Source of the DNA: Trogon surrucura
Taxonomy: Eukaryota; Chordata; Aves; Trogoniformes; Trogonidae
Direction of reading: 5' to 3'
NCBI GenBank assembly: GCA_020746105.1
Contig: CM036618.1
Span: 14,119,001 to 14,183,000 of the forward strand
DNA: 64,000 nt
In this document: one piece after another, positions 35,379-48,190 of the stretch
Layout: every line of letters begins with the position of its first letter
Position numbering within the stretch: the stretch's first letter is position 1
Notes under the pieces: generated by a model
The model's database searches: none
The model's input: the letters and a program-made list of their open reading frames with translations, nothing else
What the model was told of the DNA's origin: nothing
Program-made: the position numbers and the translations under genes

Positions 35379-37198
35379 TTGTAGAGGGCTATGGGCCAAT
35401 AAATGTTAAAAAATTAACAAATGGATCTCTTTTAAAAATATATTTTAAAAAGAACATTGAGCTCCCTCACATCATAAATCCTCTGGTCCCCCCTGTGTGG
35501 TCCTCCAGCATAAATTAATCAGTTCTTATAAAAGCAACTATGAATTAAAACAATTTTATGTATAAATCATAGCTTCTCGGTATCTTAGTCACAGTAGTAA
35601 GTAGGTTAGTTGACAGTGTTGGTAATATTTTCTGGGACTAATTAAAACCATGAATTATTTAGCTGTCTAACAAATAAACATGTCACATTAGCTTTCTCTT
35701 ATTATTTCAACTTGTACCTATTATAAAACCTTTCCTTGCAAAAGTGTAATAGCTAAGCAAAGTTCTTTCCTGTAGAAGTTAGTGTATGTCAACAAAACTT
35801 TTGATCAGAAATTGGGAAATAAAATACTTTGCAAAATTCTAAAACACATGAGTAGCTCTTATACTGTCAATTTGAGGTGTTTTCTTCTTAAAAAAACTAA
35901 CACTGGCATTATAATTTGCAAAAAGATAGCTCATCATTTCAGGTTGTCCTTTCTCCAGTGACGTTAGTTATTACCTGGAAAAACAGATTTATGTTTTAAT
36001 TGAGTTGGCATTAATTTATTAATTTTTATAAGATACCAAAGAGCTCAACAGGAATCGCAATTGCTGTTCGTTTATGTCATTAAACTATTTTCTGAATCAC
36101 GCATCTCAGACAGAATATCTGTCTAGGCAAAATGTTCCAGTGTGTCATGAGCATGAAGTTTAGAAGTTGAATCTTTTTCTGACAAAGTAAGGATTTAAAA
36201 TTTTTTTTTTTACATGCTGCCCTTTTTAAAAAAAATAGGATTTGGACTAGAAGCATACATCTGTTGCTTTACTGAAATAAAAGTACTCTCCTTGCAGTCA
36301 ACAGGTTCTATTGTGCTAAAAGCCATTTGATAATTCTGCAACGCACTGGTTAGTTCTTCCACTGCCACTTTTTAAAGATATGCTTTTACCAGGAAGAAAA
36401 GATCTGGCAGAGAAATGGCACATCCTCTAGGACAATCTTCCCAATCCAGCCTGAAAACAGAAATTTTCTAAACTGAAAAAAAGGATAAAAGTGTTTGGCT
36501 TGAGGAGAGCAATCTTCTACTGGAAATACATTTATTCTTCCTCAGAATACCATATTGTCATATGAGTTTGTGACTTTGGAAAAAAAAGAAGTCTGTGCTA
36601 AATTATAAGATAGATATGATGACTTTTTTACAAATCTGCTGCAACCTAGGAAGAAGTAAAAATCTATCCTGGAAAAAGTCAACTGTAGGGGGGAAAAATA
36701 GTTTTAAAGAGTAGTATCAGTTTTATACAATAATATTTGGAAAGTCATTTCCTTCTCCCCCCATCCAAAATAGTAAAATACATAATCTTACAGTAATTTT
36801 CAAATGTTCATAATTATTCATATTATTTTACTAATTAAAGGGCCAGTCTATAAGCACATCATGGCGTGGCTTTATATTGTCCTTTATTATGCTTTTCCTA
36901 CCCTGTACATTCAACAGCTGCAAACCACAGGTCCTTGTTCTCTTCTCCACTACCACCAGAAAGGTCTCCTCCAAAATATCACTCTTCTTCCAGTTAACTT
37001 GTGGAGGCTACAAATGGCAGAGGGGAGGGGACCAGAGCTGCCCACTTCTACTACAAATTCTTCAGTTTCTGAAGGCTGCTGGGCACATTGCCTCTGGCTC
37101 ATCTCAACCTTCTTCCCCCTGGAAAACACCACTTAAAAGCACGAACTTTCATGAGAGGCGTTATAAAACGAGGGTGTAATTTCTGAAAGCACTGAAGG

Positions 37199-37256
37199 AT
37201 TTGGCTTAGTTCTGTTCCCACTGAAATGAAAGCTAAAACCCTCATTGACATTGGGG
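37199..37256. repeat. Possible degraded amniote palindromic repeat
   Basis: The segment has TTCTGTTCCCACTGAAATGAA, then AAAACCCTCATTGACATTGG. It resembles the common reptile/bird repeat with GCTCCCATTGAAGTCAATGG and its inverse CCATTGACTTCAATGGGAG. The match is partial and by memory; the family name is not known to me. Confidence 0.4.
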
Positions 37257-39968
37257 GAAACAATAACCTCTTACACAGGGGCTAACCTGGAGCACATCTC
37301 AAAAACCCAGCTCCCCACAAGTTACACATATTACTGTAAAACTAAAGATTTGAGGAATTTCTTTGAACACATTCGTATTCTTCCATTCACATATATGTCT
37401 TGCAAATGAGAATACAGACACTTTTGCTTGTAGCTAAAACAGTGCCTATTTTCTCAGCTCAGCAGCCAAAGAGTGGGGCAATAACAGGTAAGATCAAAGG
37501 GTTTAAATAGCCTCTGCGATCAGAATGACAAAATGCTTACAGCCTCGAATAGGATGTAGTCATTAGACTGGGGAAATGAACGATTTTGCTGAATGGGCAC
37601 AATAGTAACTGATTTGGAGTGAAACAATGGGCCTTAACCTCATTGTAAGATCGGGAAGATTTGCTAGGTACACAGGATCAGAGCAGCTTCTTTTTGAAGT
37701 TAATATGGGATGAATAAAACTATGGGAGAAATGATCCAAGCAGGGCAACATTAGAGCAAGAACATTGATGGGGTCAGGGTATTTTGACCTTTAGGGTTAA
37801 CCAGATCAAAGGGTTTGCTGATTAGCAAAGTTGCTTTTTTTCTTTTTTTAATTACCGTAAAATTGGCGTCTCCGTGGTTATTCTTTTAGTTACCTTTGCA
37901 GGTAGACATTGTCCATATGAAGCAGAAAAAATAATTCATGACAAGCTCTTTGTAATTTGAGAAGAGAAGGTGCATCCAACTACAGGAAAACAAATCTGTG
38001 GAATGTGTTTTCTTAAGGATGATACTAATTCCTTCCATAACATAAATGCCTGATCAAGTGCTCACTGCAGTCAATGGAAAAGCTGCTTAATGGCTTCAGA
38101 GACATTCCTCTCAGCTTTTAAAAGAAGTTACCTAGCTTATTTTGTCGAGTAACAAGGCCCCTTTTGCTGTTTTCACTCCATAATATTTTAAATGCATGAG
38201 AAAGTAAAAATCACTGTTTTGATTGCAAACATGGAGCCATAACAATAGGAGAGAGGAGGACTAAGAAGGTGCATTTTTACAAATTCGTGTAGTGTCCTAT
38301 CATATCAATAAGTCATACTTCCATGGTCCTTCCTCCTTCTGAAGTATGACAGGTGAACCCATGTTGTGATTTGCTCTTTTTGTGAGACAATGAGAAGGTA
38401 GAATTAAAACTTCACTTACTAGAATTAGGCACCTCAATCCATATTTAGGCAAATGACATGCCTATAGCTACCAACATTTTCCATGTTGCTCTGCCTCTTT
38501 AGAGTTGTTTTAATTGTCTTAGATGAAGAAATTGCCCCAGTACAAAGTTCAGTTCTCCTCGTTTCCACAGCTAAGGAAAAATAGTGCAACCAAGGCGTTA
38601 AAACCACCCAACATTCAGTCACCTCCGAGTATTGCATTGCCTCCTTGGTATCCGGGAGCTGTTTCAAGTTAGAAGCAGCTGTCCAGGAAAAGAGGGAGCA
38701 GATTTTGATGTAAAAACACAGATACCATTTAGGAAAAGACTGGATGCTCTGTAGTCCTTCCTCCATTGTCTTCTCATTTTCTTACAAATTGTTATCTTGA
38801 AACCTTATATCATTTGCTAATGAGGGATGATCTAGAACTTTATCCTTTCTACATCTTCATGTGACTTACTTTCCTTTAGAAAGTCCTGTCTATCAGTTAA
38901 ATATCTAGGTTCAAGGGAGCCAGCACTGGATCCTTGTCTTTCTAATTGAAAAAAAAAGCCTTTTGACATGGAAATGTCAAGAAATCTAAACAAATACAAC
39001 ATGCTATTGTTATCACTTTGTTGATAAACCAACTGTTATATATTTAAGATCGATGAAAAAAATATAAACAAATTCAGATGAGGGCTGTATCTTCATATCT
39101 TCTAGATGTTATTTAGCATATATAGAGAAAGTGAAAATGCAGTAAATCTTGATTCAGATGTTAAATGCTTTTTACGTATGTCCTTTATTTTGTTCAAGAA
39201 TCATTTGTCTGTAACACAGTTTCCATATGATGCATGAAAAGTGAGAGGAATAAAGCTTTCTCACCTACTTGTTGAAAATTTCCTACTAGTTGCATTTTAA
39301 GAAGCAGGTAAGTATACTTTAAATATCTGTCTTCATGAATTCTAGAATATTTTGTGAACTCAGTACCAGTCATACTCAAGAAAATTTAGTTTAACAAGAT
39401 GCTTCCGTTGGGAGGATTAGACCTAATTCAGCAGACATCAAAAGATGCTCTGAACTGGGAAATGAATATAGACACTAAGAATCACTTTCCTACCTTAAAT
39501 CAAGAAAAGAAATCAGGCTTTTTTTTGAAGAAGAAGTTAGGCGACTAAACTGTACAGGATTATCTCATAAATGTTAATGCATCAATCCTGAAATATGAAA
39601 GTTATGTTACTTCTGCCTTAGCAAACTGAGCACTAATGCTGTAGCTCTTAGTGGCCGCCTTACTGCTCGTCACAGTTTCACTTCGAGACATTGAACAGAA
39701 GCTCCTATTTAATTCCAGTAGCTGAATTTCTAAGTCCTAAGTCTCAAAGTTTAGCCACTGATTCTAGATTCCACCAACGACACAAAACTTTCTGGGGAGT
39801 TGACTCTGAAAATTTTGATGGCATTTAATCACTTGTAATTAACATTTGCTTTAAAATAATTTCCACATCAGCTCTGTGATACTTTCTAAAGACATTGCAG
39901 TGGACCAAAGCAACTCACATGTACCGTTGTGGGGGAGTGCTCAGGAGGACTCTTCTTCTGGACACTCC

Positions 39969-40013
39969 TCCTAACCACTGTCCTCCTCCTGCTCAGGAGA
40001 GCAGTGGTTAGGA
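39969..40013. repeat. Nested hairpin, 12-bp and 5-bp perfect stems
   Basis: The outer arms TCCTAACCACTG (39969-39980) and CAGTGGTTAGGA (40002-40013) are exact reverse complements. Inside them CTCCT (39986-39990) and AGGAG (39995-39999) pair around GCTC. Just upstream (about 39930-39968) the same CTCAGGAG and CTCCTCC words recur, suggesting local duplication and inversion. Confidence 0.9.
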
Positions 40014-41417
40014 CATTCTTGGAGATCCTGTGATTGCTTTGAAAGATTTTGGAAAGCAGCCTTTATGGAAAATATCTGGAACTCCCTCAGACTGGCATAA
40101 TTTCAGACCTCATAGACCAAGAAGGCATTCAAAGCAAAACCCAGCTCCTGAAGGGATAATTTATATGGAAATTTTGCAGCGTTTGGTATTTAGGAACCTG
40201 GATTCTATCCATTGCTAACTTATTATTTTTTTCCTAATTTGCCCAGAAGGCTTATGAAATGCATTATAAATCCTACATTTAAGAAAAGAGATACTATTGT
40301 GTTCTCCGTAGTCATACTGTCACTTAAATACGTGACTCCCTAACAGATCTCTGCTGCTGTAGCTATCCTTGTTCTAGCCAGGATTTATAAGTAGCCCTAT
40401 AAAACAGGAACAACATGTTCACAGAAAAGATCAAGTTAAACATGTAACTCAGGCCCCAGTTTGGCACCCACTGGGTTAGATCCTAAATCAGAAGCTAGAA
40501 CATCCCTGGTGAGCAGCTGCAGACTGCTGCTGAGTTATCGGAGACCTCCCACTTGGTTACTCTCTGTCTGCTGGATCTACCTCTACACCCTGATTGTACA
40601 TGAAGTGTCATGAAAGGGGAATTCCAGTGCTGAGAGGGGAGAGGTGGAGGTTTGATTTGGGAAGGGATGCTATGACTTGCTGTGCAAGCACAATGGCTTA
40701 AGAAAGCAGTGTTGTGAGTGCTGGTCAAATTAAAAGCCCTTACACGAGGTAAATAAGAAAATACAAGTACTGGTTGTTTTAGTGCTCATGGATGTTTCAG
40801 GTTCATTTTGCCTTTTAATGTTGCAGTTTTATGTAAGTGACAGATGATTTACTGATTTCAAAAGATGGACATGCTAACACGGTAACCAAGTGCAGTCTCA
40901 GGGAAACCTTGGCATGGCATACAAAATCTGAGACAAAGCGTTTGAAACAGAAGAATCTCTTCCTCCTCCCTGCAGTCCCACGTATGAGCACAGTTTCCAC
41001 TACCGCTTGCTTTCGGAAGCCTAAAGGAAGCAACCCTTACGACCAAACCAGTCTTAGGCACGGCAACGCAGGTCTCAGGCCCTGGTTACTGAAAGCATAG
41101 AGGAGGAAATGATTGCCCCAGCTCTGTGCTTTGCCCTGGGAGAAGCTGGTGCAGTGTAAAGGCGAAAGAAACAAGCCCTACATAGGCACAAGGTGAGCAC
41201 AAGAGGAGGCAGGGAGGAAGCACCCACCCCTGCAGTAATCAAAACTCTGGAAAAGCCTCTCCACTGCTGCCCTTTTCATCCTGCCCCAGACCTCAGCCCC
41301 ACACGCTGCAGGAGACAAACGGCCTTGAAAATCAGGCCCCTTTAAAGAGCTCATGCTAAGCAGTCAAAATCAATTAGCACTCTCAAAGTAGGATGAATGA
41401 TAATGGATACAGAATTG
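40014..41417. other. Unique sequence, moderately GC-rich end, no gene seen
   Basis: No recognisable gene is present. 41100-41345 is richer in GC than the surroundings and ends in ATCAGGCCCC, a word common at the ends of old amniote repeats, but I cannot define an element. Confidence 0.5.
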
Positions 41418-41588
41418 CCTCGGTACTCAGGGGACTGGGATTCAATTCGTACCTCTCTTAGACTTCCTCCCTGACCTTGGGCAAACCTATCGGCTGCTCT
41501 TTTCCTCTAAATCATGTTTTATATATGTTTAACTCACAAAGCTTTTGCAAGGTTTTTGAATCCTTTGATGGCAAAGTACTCAAATTCC
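41418..41588 (+). mobile_element. MIR-like CORE-SINE, amniote-old
   Basis: A tRNA-like head remnant has a B-box-like word, GGGATTCAATTC (about 41438-41449). The conserved MIR core follows, with GACTTCCTCCCTGACCTTGGGCAA (41461-41484). A tail reads GCTTTTGCAAGG and GAATCCTTTGATGGCAAAGT, matching the AAGCGCTTTGAGATCCTTTGATGAAAGGCGCT end of the amniote MIR-type consensus as I recall it. Orientation is plus. The copy is degraded, in line with an insertion before birds split from other reptiles. Confidence 0.8.
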
Positions 41589-43148
41589 ATACTTCATGAA
41601 TCTATAGCGTTTTGAATATGTAAGGCTGTGCAATTTTCTCCTCTAGACACGCTAAGCTAATTGCAGTATCTTTCGGAGCTGTATTACTATTTTCTAAAAT
41701 GATCTGTAAAACAAACATTAAAGATGCAATGTAACAAGGTGGGCACAATAATTATATTTTTGTCAAGAATCTACTGTAAGGGACTGGAAGAGAATGAATG
41801 GATTAATTTTTATTTATTTTTCTTTCATTAAGACAGGTGAACGGCCCAGACAACTAATCCTCTTTTCTTTCAGAGTCAGGAACAGATTCACAGGTGTTGA
41901 TGAAATCACCAGGATGCAAACAGTGAGGGTAAAACCGAACCACACACCTATGGCAGCGAGCTGTTTCAGAGATAAAATGATAGATAGTCATACTTGGAAA
42001 TCCATAAGACTCGGAGCTTTGAAAACCACTCTCTATTGACATGTGATGTTTTTAAAGGTACCTGCTATAGCGGTAATTAAATATTGACACCTGCCATAAG
42101 TATTCTACATAAGGAAGCATCTTTCCGGATTTCATGGCCAGTAAGCCCCTAAATGTTTTCTAGGAAAAAAAAATTAAAATTAATTACAAACTCTTATATC
42201 AATGTTTTCAAATTTAATCTATGTAAATATGTCAGAAGGCACTTACACCTTTATGAACACACACATATGTACGCTTTCAGATACACACATGCACAAAAGA
42301 AATGCACTAAATTCAGGGTTTGTGTCTTCACGCTTTTAGCTGAAGGGAAATTTCTTGCTGCTTAACCTTTGGGTTTGTTTTATTTTAAGACAGTTACACT
42401 TTTCTTTATACTTTAAAAATTAGGGTGCTTTTTCTTCCCCCTATCCTTGTTTCATGCAGATGATGAACCTTTTGAAATGTGCTTGCTCTTGTTGCCCACT
42501 AGAAGGAGAGGGGTGAATGCCACATATCTAATTGTGTGTCTCCACAGAAACTTTCCTCTAATTCCTGGTTGCTAACCCACATTCTTTAAGTCCTCTGGCC
42601 TCTTTCCCAACACTCCTCCTCTGTCTCACAAAGAAAAGAATTTGCTTTTTTTCCCCCCTATCCAAGGTCTTTTCTCATTTCAAAGCAAGCTACTTGAATG
42701 ACTATTCAGTGTGTGCAGAATGAGGTCTCTCCACAACACTATGCTATAGTAAAAGCCGTGTGTGCTTATAAAGGCTGCTTGAAGGCAGCCCTACCCCACA
42801 GTGGCCCAGGCGGCATACACAGCACCCTGACCTAGCCATCTGTATGCAAATCTCCACAGACTAAGTAAACTTTCATAAAAATGTTCTGGCCCCTCTTTCT
42901 GTGTGTTTAGCAATTATTAGTGCACATTGGTCCTTTGTGTTATATTATTATGCTTTGTGTGCAGAGGAGACTCCCTGGCACCTGCGCTTGTAGGTGGCAG
43001 ATGGCAGTTCTTGGCAGCAATACGGAAGTTTTCCTGAATGCAGCTAAGCCACAAACTGGCATCTTTTATTTCTTTATGTGTGTACTGAGGAGAAAGGATT
43101 AGTGGTAGATTACCAGTAGCCTATCAAGGTATTTAACACAAAAAAAAA
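41589..43148. other. Unique AT-rich sequence, no gene seen
   Basis: No exon, RNA gene or recognisable repeat is visible. The only simple sequence is the A8 run directly before the G tract. Confidence 0.6.

Positions 43149-43180
<32 letters not shown>
43149..43180 (+). repeat. Uninterrupted run of 32 G
   Basis: Thirty-two consecutive G follow eight A, with no interruption. Such a homopolymer can form G-quadruplexes and is prone to slippage and to sequencing or assembly error, so its true length is uncertain. Confidence 0.9.
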
Positions 43181-43181
<1 letters not shown>

Positions 43182-45411
43182 ATGTAAGTGAATGTTTTGC
43201 AAAAGAAAAGGGAGAAAAAGAGGAGACTGTACAGCAATAACTTGCATTAAAAATTACCAGCAAGTAGCTGTGTATTAATTCTTACACACAGAGATTACGA
43301 TTTTACCTTTCTCACAAGAGTGAAAAACAGATACCTTGCTGCTAAATTCATGCTTCTGGAATATTTACTAAGTTTTGCTCCTGTGTACTGTGGAGGTTCA
43401 ACATGACTGCTATGTTATTGATAAAGTGTCTGTGATCTTACAGGATCACAAGGTGTCCAACTATTAGATAACACACAGAGCAATCAAAATGCATCTGGCT
43501 CTGGGGTGTGGAGAGCTATCAAATCAACCACTGCTGCTCAGAGTGCTGCACAGCATGAGTGGAAACCAGAAATGTTGGCTAATAACTTCTGCTTGTGAAT
43601 ACGTAAAGGCGCGAGTGGTTTCTGCCTAAAACTAGACACTAAAGAAATCAAGAAATCAATTAAGTGCATATAAAACTTCTAGACGCTAAGAGAGGGCATA
43701 CATTATTGGTGAGATGACTACGAGCTAGGAGTGGTGAGCCCAGTAGCACAGAAGAGAGAATGATTCCTCCTGAAAGAAATAGCTGGAAGGATCAGGATCT
43801 GGGAGATAGTTCGTGATCTCTTTCTGGCTCTGTCAGCTCATGAGGTAGAAGGCCAGCTGTGATTTCTAAGAATGGATGTTTCTATTGCTTATATCATCTT
43901 CCTCAGTAACCACATTTCCAGGACTACAAACAGCATCTTAAAGGAGCCCTTTTCTGTATGTTTCATTTTTATAACGTTTCCACGGTACATGATTTCTGCC
44001 TTTTAAACCATTTTTAATAAATGCTATCATTCTCTTTGACTACGTCCACTGTTTGACTTCTCAGAAGATCACACAGAAGCATAATACTCAAGGGAGAAAT
44101 AGTCTGCTATGGATAGAGCAGTTCTCACCCCATTAGGTGAGCAAAAGAGAGAGTGTTTGAGCCACAGACCTCACAGCACAGGGAAAACATTGTCTCATTC
44201 CAAGGTAAGCCAGGGAGACTGTACCACGGCAGTGCAACCTTGGGTAGCCTTTTTAGAGCAAAGATATAGGAAAATTATATGGGCAGGCAGGAAGGCACAT
44301 AAACCAGTAAAAAAGATGAGTAGGAAAGAGAAGAGGCACAGAAGGAGGAGGGGAAATAAAAATCAAAGATGGAAATACTAAATGCTAAAAATAGTAAAAC
44401 AAATCAAAGAAAACACATACACATTCAAAAAAGCCCACACTACACACAACAAACAACCAAAAAAATCACAAAAAAACTCCAAGATGGATAAAAACACACA
44501 AGGAGAGAAAAAAAATTAAGAGAAAGTAGACATACAGTGAAACATAGACTGATGATATTGTACCCAGACATAGGAAAGAATAATGGGACTCACCCCAAAA
44601 AAAGAGGTGTTGGAATCAAATAACCACAGACACAGTCTACCCATACAAAAATCATTTGAGGTGGGCACAGTAACTCCTAACTGGACTGACCTTTGGAAGG
44701 GACAAGTCCAATATCTATCAGTATTAGCCAGTACAGAGCACACTACTATATGTTGTGTGATAAATCTCCATGGCTGTGCAGATGCCTTCAAACTCTCCAT
44801 TCAGGAAGACCTTAACCTTACTTAATATGTATTTTAGTTGTGTCTCAGTGTGATTAATATTGTTGTTGTGTGTTTGTTATTACCTTTCTGAAGACACATA
44901 TAGTCCAGCAAATGCGGGGATGAAGCCACTGCAAAGGTGCAACACCCATCCTTTCTATTTCCACCCCTCCACAAAACAAAACAGCTGTAATAGTACATGT
45001 TAAACCTATTAGTTTATCTTTCAAAAGTTCTGTCTGACGATGGAAAATGTCCTACCTGCTACAATGAGATATATTGCACAATAACTTGAACAATTACTTT
45101 GATTTCCCATGTATAGACAAAACTTTTTGCATAAGCTAAATTAAAACACACATTTTAGAATGCTAAACCTATTTTAAGGACATCACCCAGTAGTATAAAG
45201 CCTATAAAAAGGAAGTTATCCATCCTGCAGAAAGAAAGTCTTGATTTTATTGCAGTTTGGTTCATTCTTAAAGACAAAGAATCCCCTCCAGGGCAGACAG
45301 GAAAGTAACTGCTGACACCAGCTTTCTTACTCAGAGAGTTGCTTATCATTATTTTTGGAATAAAAGTTATTTTGGTTGTGTTCTAAAACTAGTAAACAGA
45401 CTTGGTAAGTA
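43181..45411. other. Unique sequence, no gene seen
   Basis: No recognisable gene is present. A purine-rich piece (about 44290-44360) runs into an A/C-rich, G-poor stretch (about 44385-44520). A 90-codon basic open frame at 44109-44381 overlaps the purine-rich piece and owes its Lys/Arg content to composition. Confidence 0.55.
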
Positions 45412-45447
45412 TACATACATACATACATACATACATACATACATACA
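45412..45447. repeat. (TACA)n microsatellite
   Basis: About nine perfect tetranucleotide copies of TACA, followed by a short CA-rich tail. Confidence 0.95.
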
Positions 45448-47410
45448 TGCAAACACACACACATGTAAGTTTATGAAAAGACCTTTTGGTGTAACATTTA
45501 AAAGGAATTTAGGTTAAGAACTTTACAAATGACAGCCCTAAGGCACTCATAGAAATTGAGGAGCCTGTGACCTCTGCTAGACTGAGCTATTATGAGTGTA
45601 ACATACTGTAAAGCAGATGTCCAGACTCGGAAGAGCCTCAGGTGCTTCATTCTTCCTCAGACATATGGCAGAGACATTGAGCTGACACCATCTGAAAACT
45701 TTTTAAGTTCAGTATTAATTTTTCCTCCCAATAACAATTGTCTTGTGCAGCTGTCAGAAATTGCAGCAGGACTGAAAGGAAGAGTTTTATTTCTGCTTCC
45801 ATTTATTTTCTTTTCAGTAGTAAAAGGATAAAGTGATTTTACAGAGCACAGAACTGTATTCACTAAGGACTAGTGCTCTCTACTGTTATCTGAGTCTGAT
45901 GTTCTAGAAGTTAATAAAAAAGCAGGCAGAGAGTCTCCTCTGGAAGACTCAAAAGGCATCTGCTTCTCTCCAGTGGATAACAGGACATCTAGTCACTTAC
46001 TTGAGCTTACTAAGCATTTAAACTGCAACTCAAGTAAGATGCCAATTCAAAGCAACCTGAAAGACATTCAATGAGTACTAAGATGTCACTTCGACTTCAA
46101 ATTTTTGTTTATCCGAAGATATAGAAACTGAAATTCTGCTTGTTCTCTTGGGTAACTGTTCAATATGTTGGTTCACATCGGTATCTTTTCAGAAGATGCC
46201 TACAGTTCTGTTGCATCACTGCTTTTTCCTCTGATTTGATCTATCTGATGAAACTATCATGTCTGTGACTTGCAGTTACAGAACAAAAAGTATTATCTTG
46301 CAAGGAACTTAAACCATATGGCACTCATTACAATTACCGTTTGTAACAACACACAATGCTTGATGTACCACACAGACCCATCCAAAGGCTTTGCTTTCCC
46401 CCTGCTCACCTCACCTCCTTTGTGTAACAGACTTTGGAAGCATCTGAGCTGAACGCTCACTCCCATGTAAAGGCAAGGGCTAGGAGTGTCATCTGTGGAG
46501 ATCAGTCAGCTGTGCAGTCTTGTCCACTATTCTGAAACGTATGAGGCCAACGCGTTAATTTTTCTGAATTAGTGGCTTGAAGATGCTGGTATGAAAGAAA
46601 TCGGTTTTCAAGTGTTGGATTAAGGTTTAAATCAGTAAAAAGTAAATTCAGGTAAAAAATATCATCGTACCCAGATTATTAGATCACTTAAAACACACCG
46701 CTAGAAATGAAAGGGTTTTTTTTAACTGGATATATGTAAACTTACTTTCCTATGTAAACTCCTTGTCTTTTTTCCCATGATTGTATTTCACTCTTCCTCT
46801 GAAAGAAAAAAGTAATAATGGCACCAGGAGAAACAAAAAACTAAAACTCTTAGTCCTGATTCTCGTAGTATATGCACTCTGGAGACAAGGACACGTTTTT
46901 CCACATCATGCACAGTGAGATCACAGCACACTCTGCCCCAGGAAATGACTGGCAACATCGCTACTGATAAACTGGGCATGGCTGGTGCTCATTCCTTGGT
47001 CCAGAGGCCAGCTGGTGTGGTCTGATCAAGTCTATGCTCTAAAAAACTTTCTTAGTTTCCTAAAACAAGATGGCCACGTCCAAACCACCTATTGAGACTG
47101 GTCCCTGGGTTTTTCAAACTCCTGGACTTTGCCTGTAAATTGTCTGGAAAACTGCTAATTTGCCTTGATCTAAGTTCTGCAAGGGAATGTTTTTCAGCAG
47201 AATAAATTATTGAGTTTCAGTAATGGCTCTGACTCCTATTAGGTTAGTACTATAGATATAACCAACAAGAATGGGATAAGGATTGATCTTTACATGCATT
47301 ATTTCTTCTCCTTTCACGACATAAAGAAATAAAGACCAGTACTTTATGCATTAGAGATCAGTGCTTACCAGAATGATCTGAATACAATCCTTTTGGTTAG
47401 CTAAGTATAG

Positions 47411-47430
47411 CCATATATATATATACATAT

Positions 47431-47461
<31 letters not shown>

Positions 47462-47480
47462 CACATACATACCTACCTAC
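47411..47480. repeat. (TA)n/(CATA)n compound microsatellite
   Basis: Alternating TA runs and CATA units make an impure 70-base simple repeat followed by two CCTA units. Confidence 0.95.
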
Positions 47481-48143
47481 ATGTAGCTAGAGCTATATTA
47501 TGTATATTGATAACAAATGTTTTGGAGAGGTCATTTAATTTCACACTTGGAAGCTAATCTAGATCTGTAAGAGTTCAGGAAAAGATATAATACTGGTGCA
47601 GAAGATTTTTGTATCTGGTATTGACTATTGCTGGACATCGGATCCTGGACTTGATGAACCTTAGATCTTATCGCATGTAAGAATAGTGGTGTTTAGAACG
47701 TCTATCCATGTTCTAGGAAATGTACTTTTTCGGTCATCCAAGCATACATACACAAACCCATAATGTAAGAATATTCATTTTTATGGTTTCATTTTCCACT
47801 TCAATCTGTCATCTTAAGTATCCTTTAGAGTGAACATCCTAAAGAACTGAATCAGTCAAATGAAGTCTTGTTCCTTAGGTTTGACTGCAAAATTCTATTC
47901 CTAACTTATCTGTAGTTCATAGGAATTCAAGATCTGATCATTACTGAAAATTTAACCTGTTCTGCATCCTAATTCAGTGAGATGTGCATGTATACAATGC
48001 TATTCAATAGACTTAGGTTATGTCAGACTTTCCCAGGAAATTATTTGAAGTGCTCCAGGCATGATGTCTATGGCAGCTCTTTTAAATTATGCAAGGCATC
48101 CACACAAATTAGCATAGTAGTAACCTCACCCAAATACCACTAA

Positions 48144-48190
48144 AACCATTGGAATTTTTCCATTGATTTTGTGAGGTTTGGTTCTGGCTC
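48144..48190. repeat. Possible degraded amniote palindromic repeat
   Basis: CATTGGAATTTTTCCATTGA followed by TTTTGTGAGGTTTGGTTCTGG resembles the CCATTGACTTC...GGATCAGGCCC type repeat seen across reptiles and birds. It is strongly diverged and the call is tentative. Confidence 0.35.

Larger units (their letters stand above)
33718..39968. other. Unique AT-rich sequence, no gene seen
   Basis: Over 6 kb contain no recognisable exon or RNA gene. A palindrome at 35349-35378 and a possible old amniote repeat at 37199-37256 are listed separately. Frames reach 134 codons (33753-34157) but have no domain I recognise. Confidence 0.55.

Noticed and set aside
44109-44381. Basic Lys/Arg-rich 90-codon frame
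   Set aside because: It overlaps a purine-rich low-complexity stretch that forces Lys and Arg codons; no motif.
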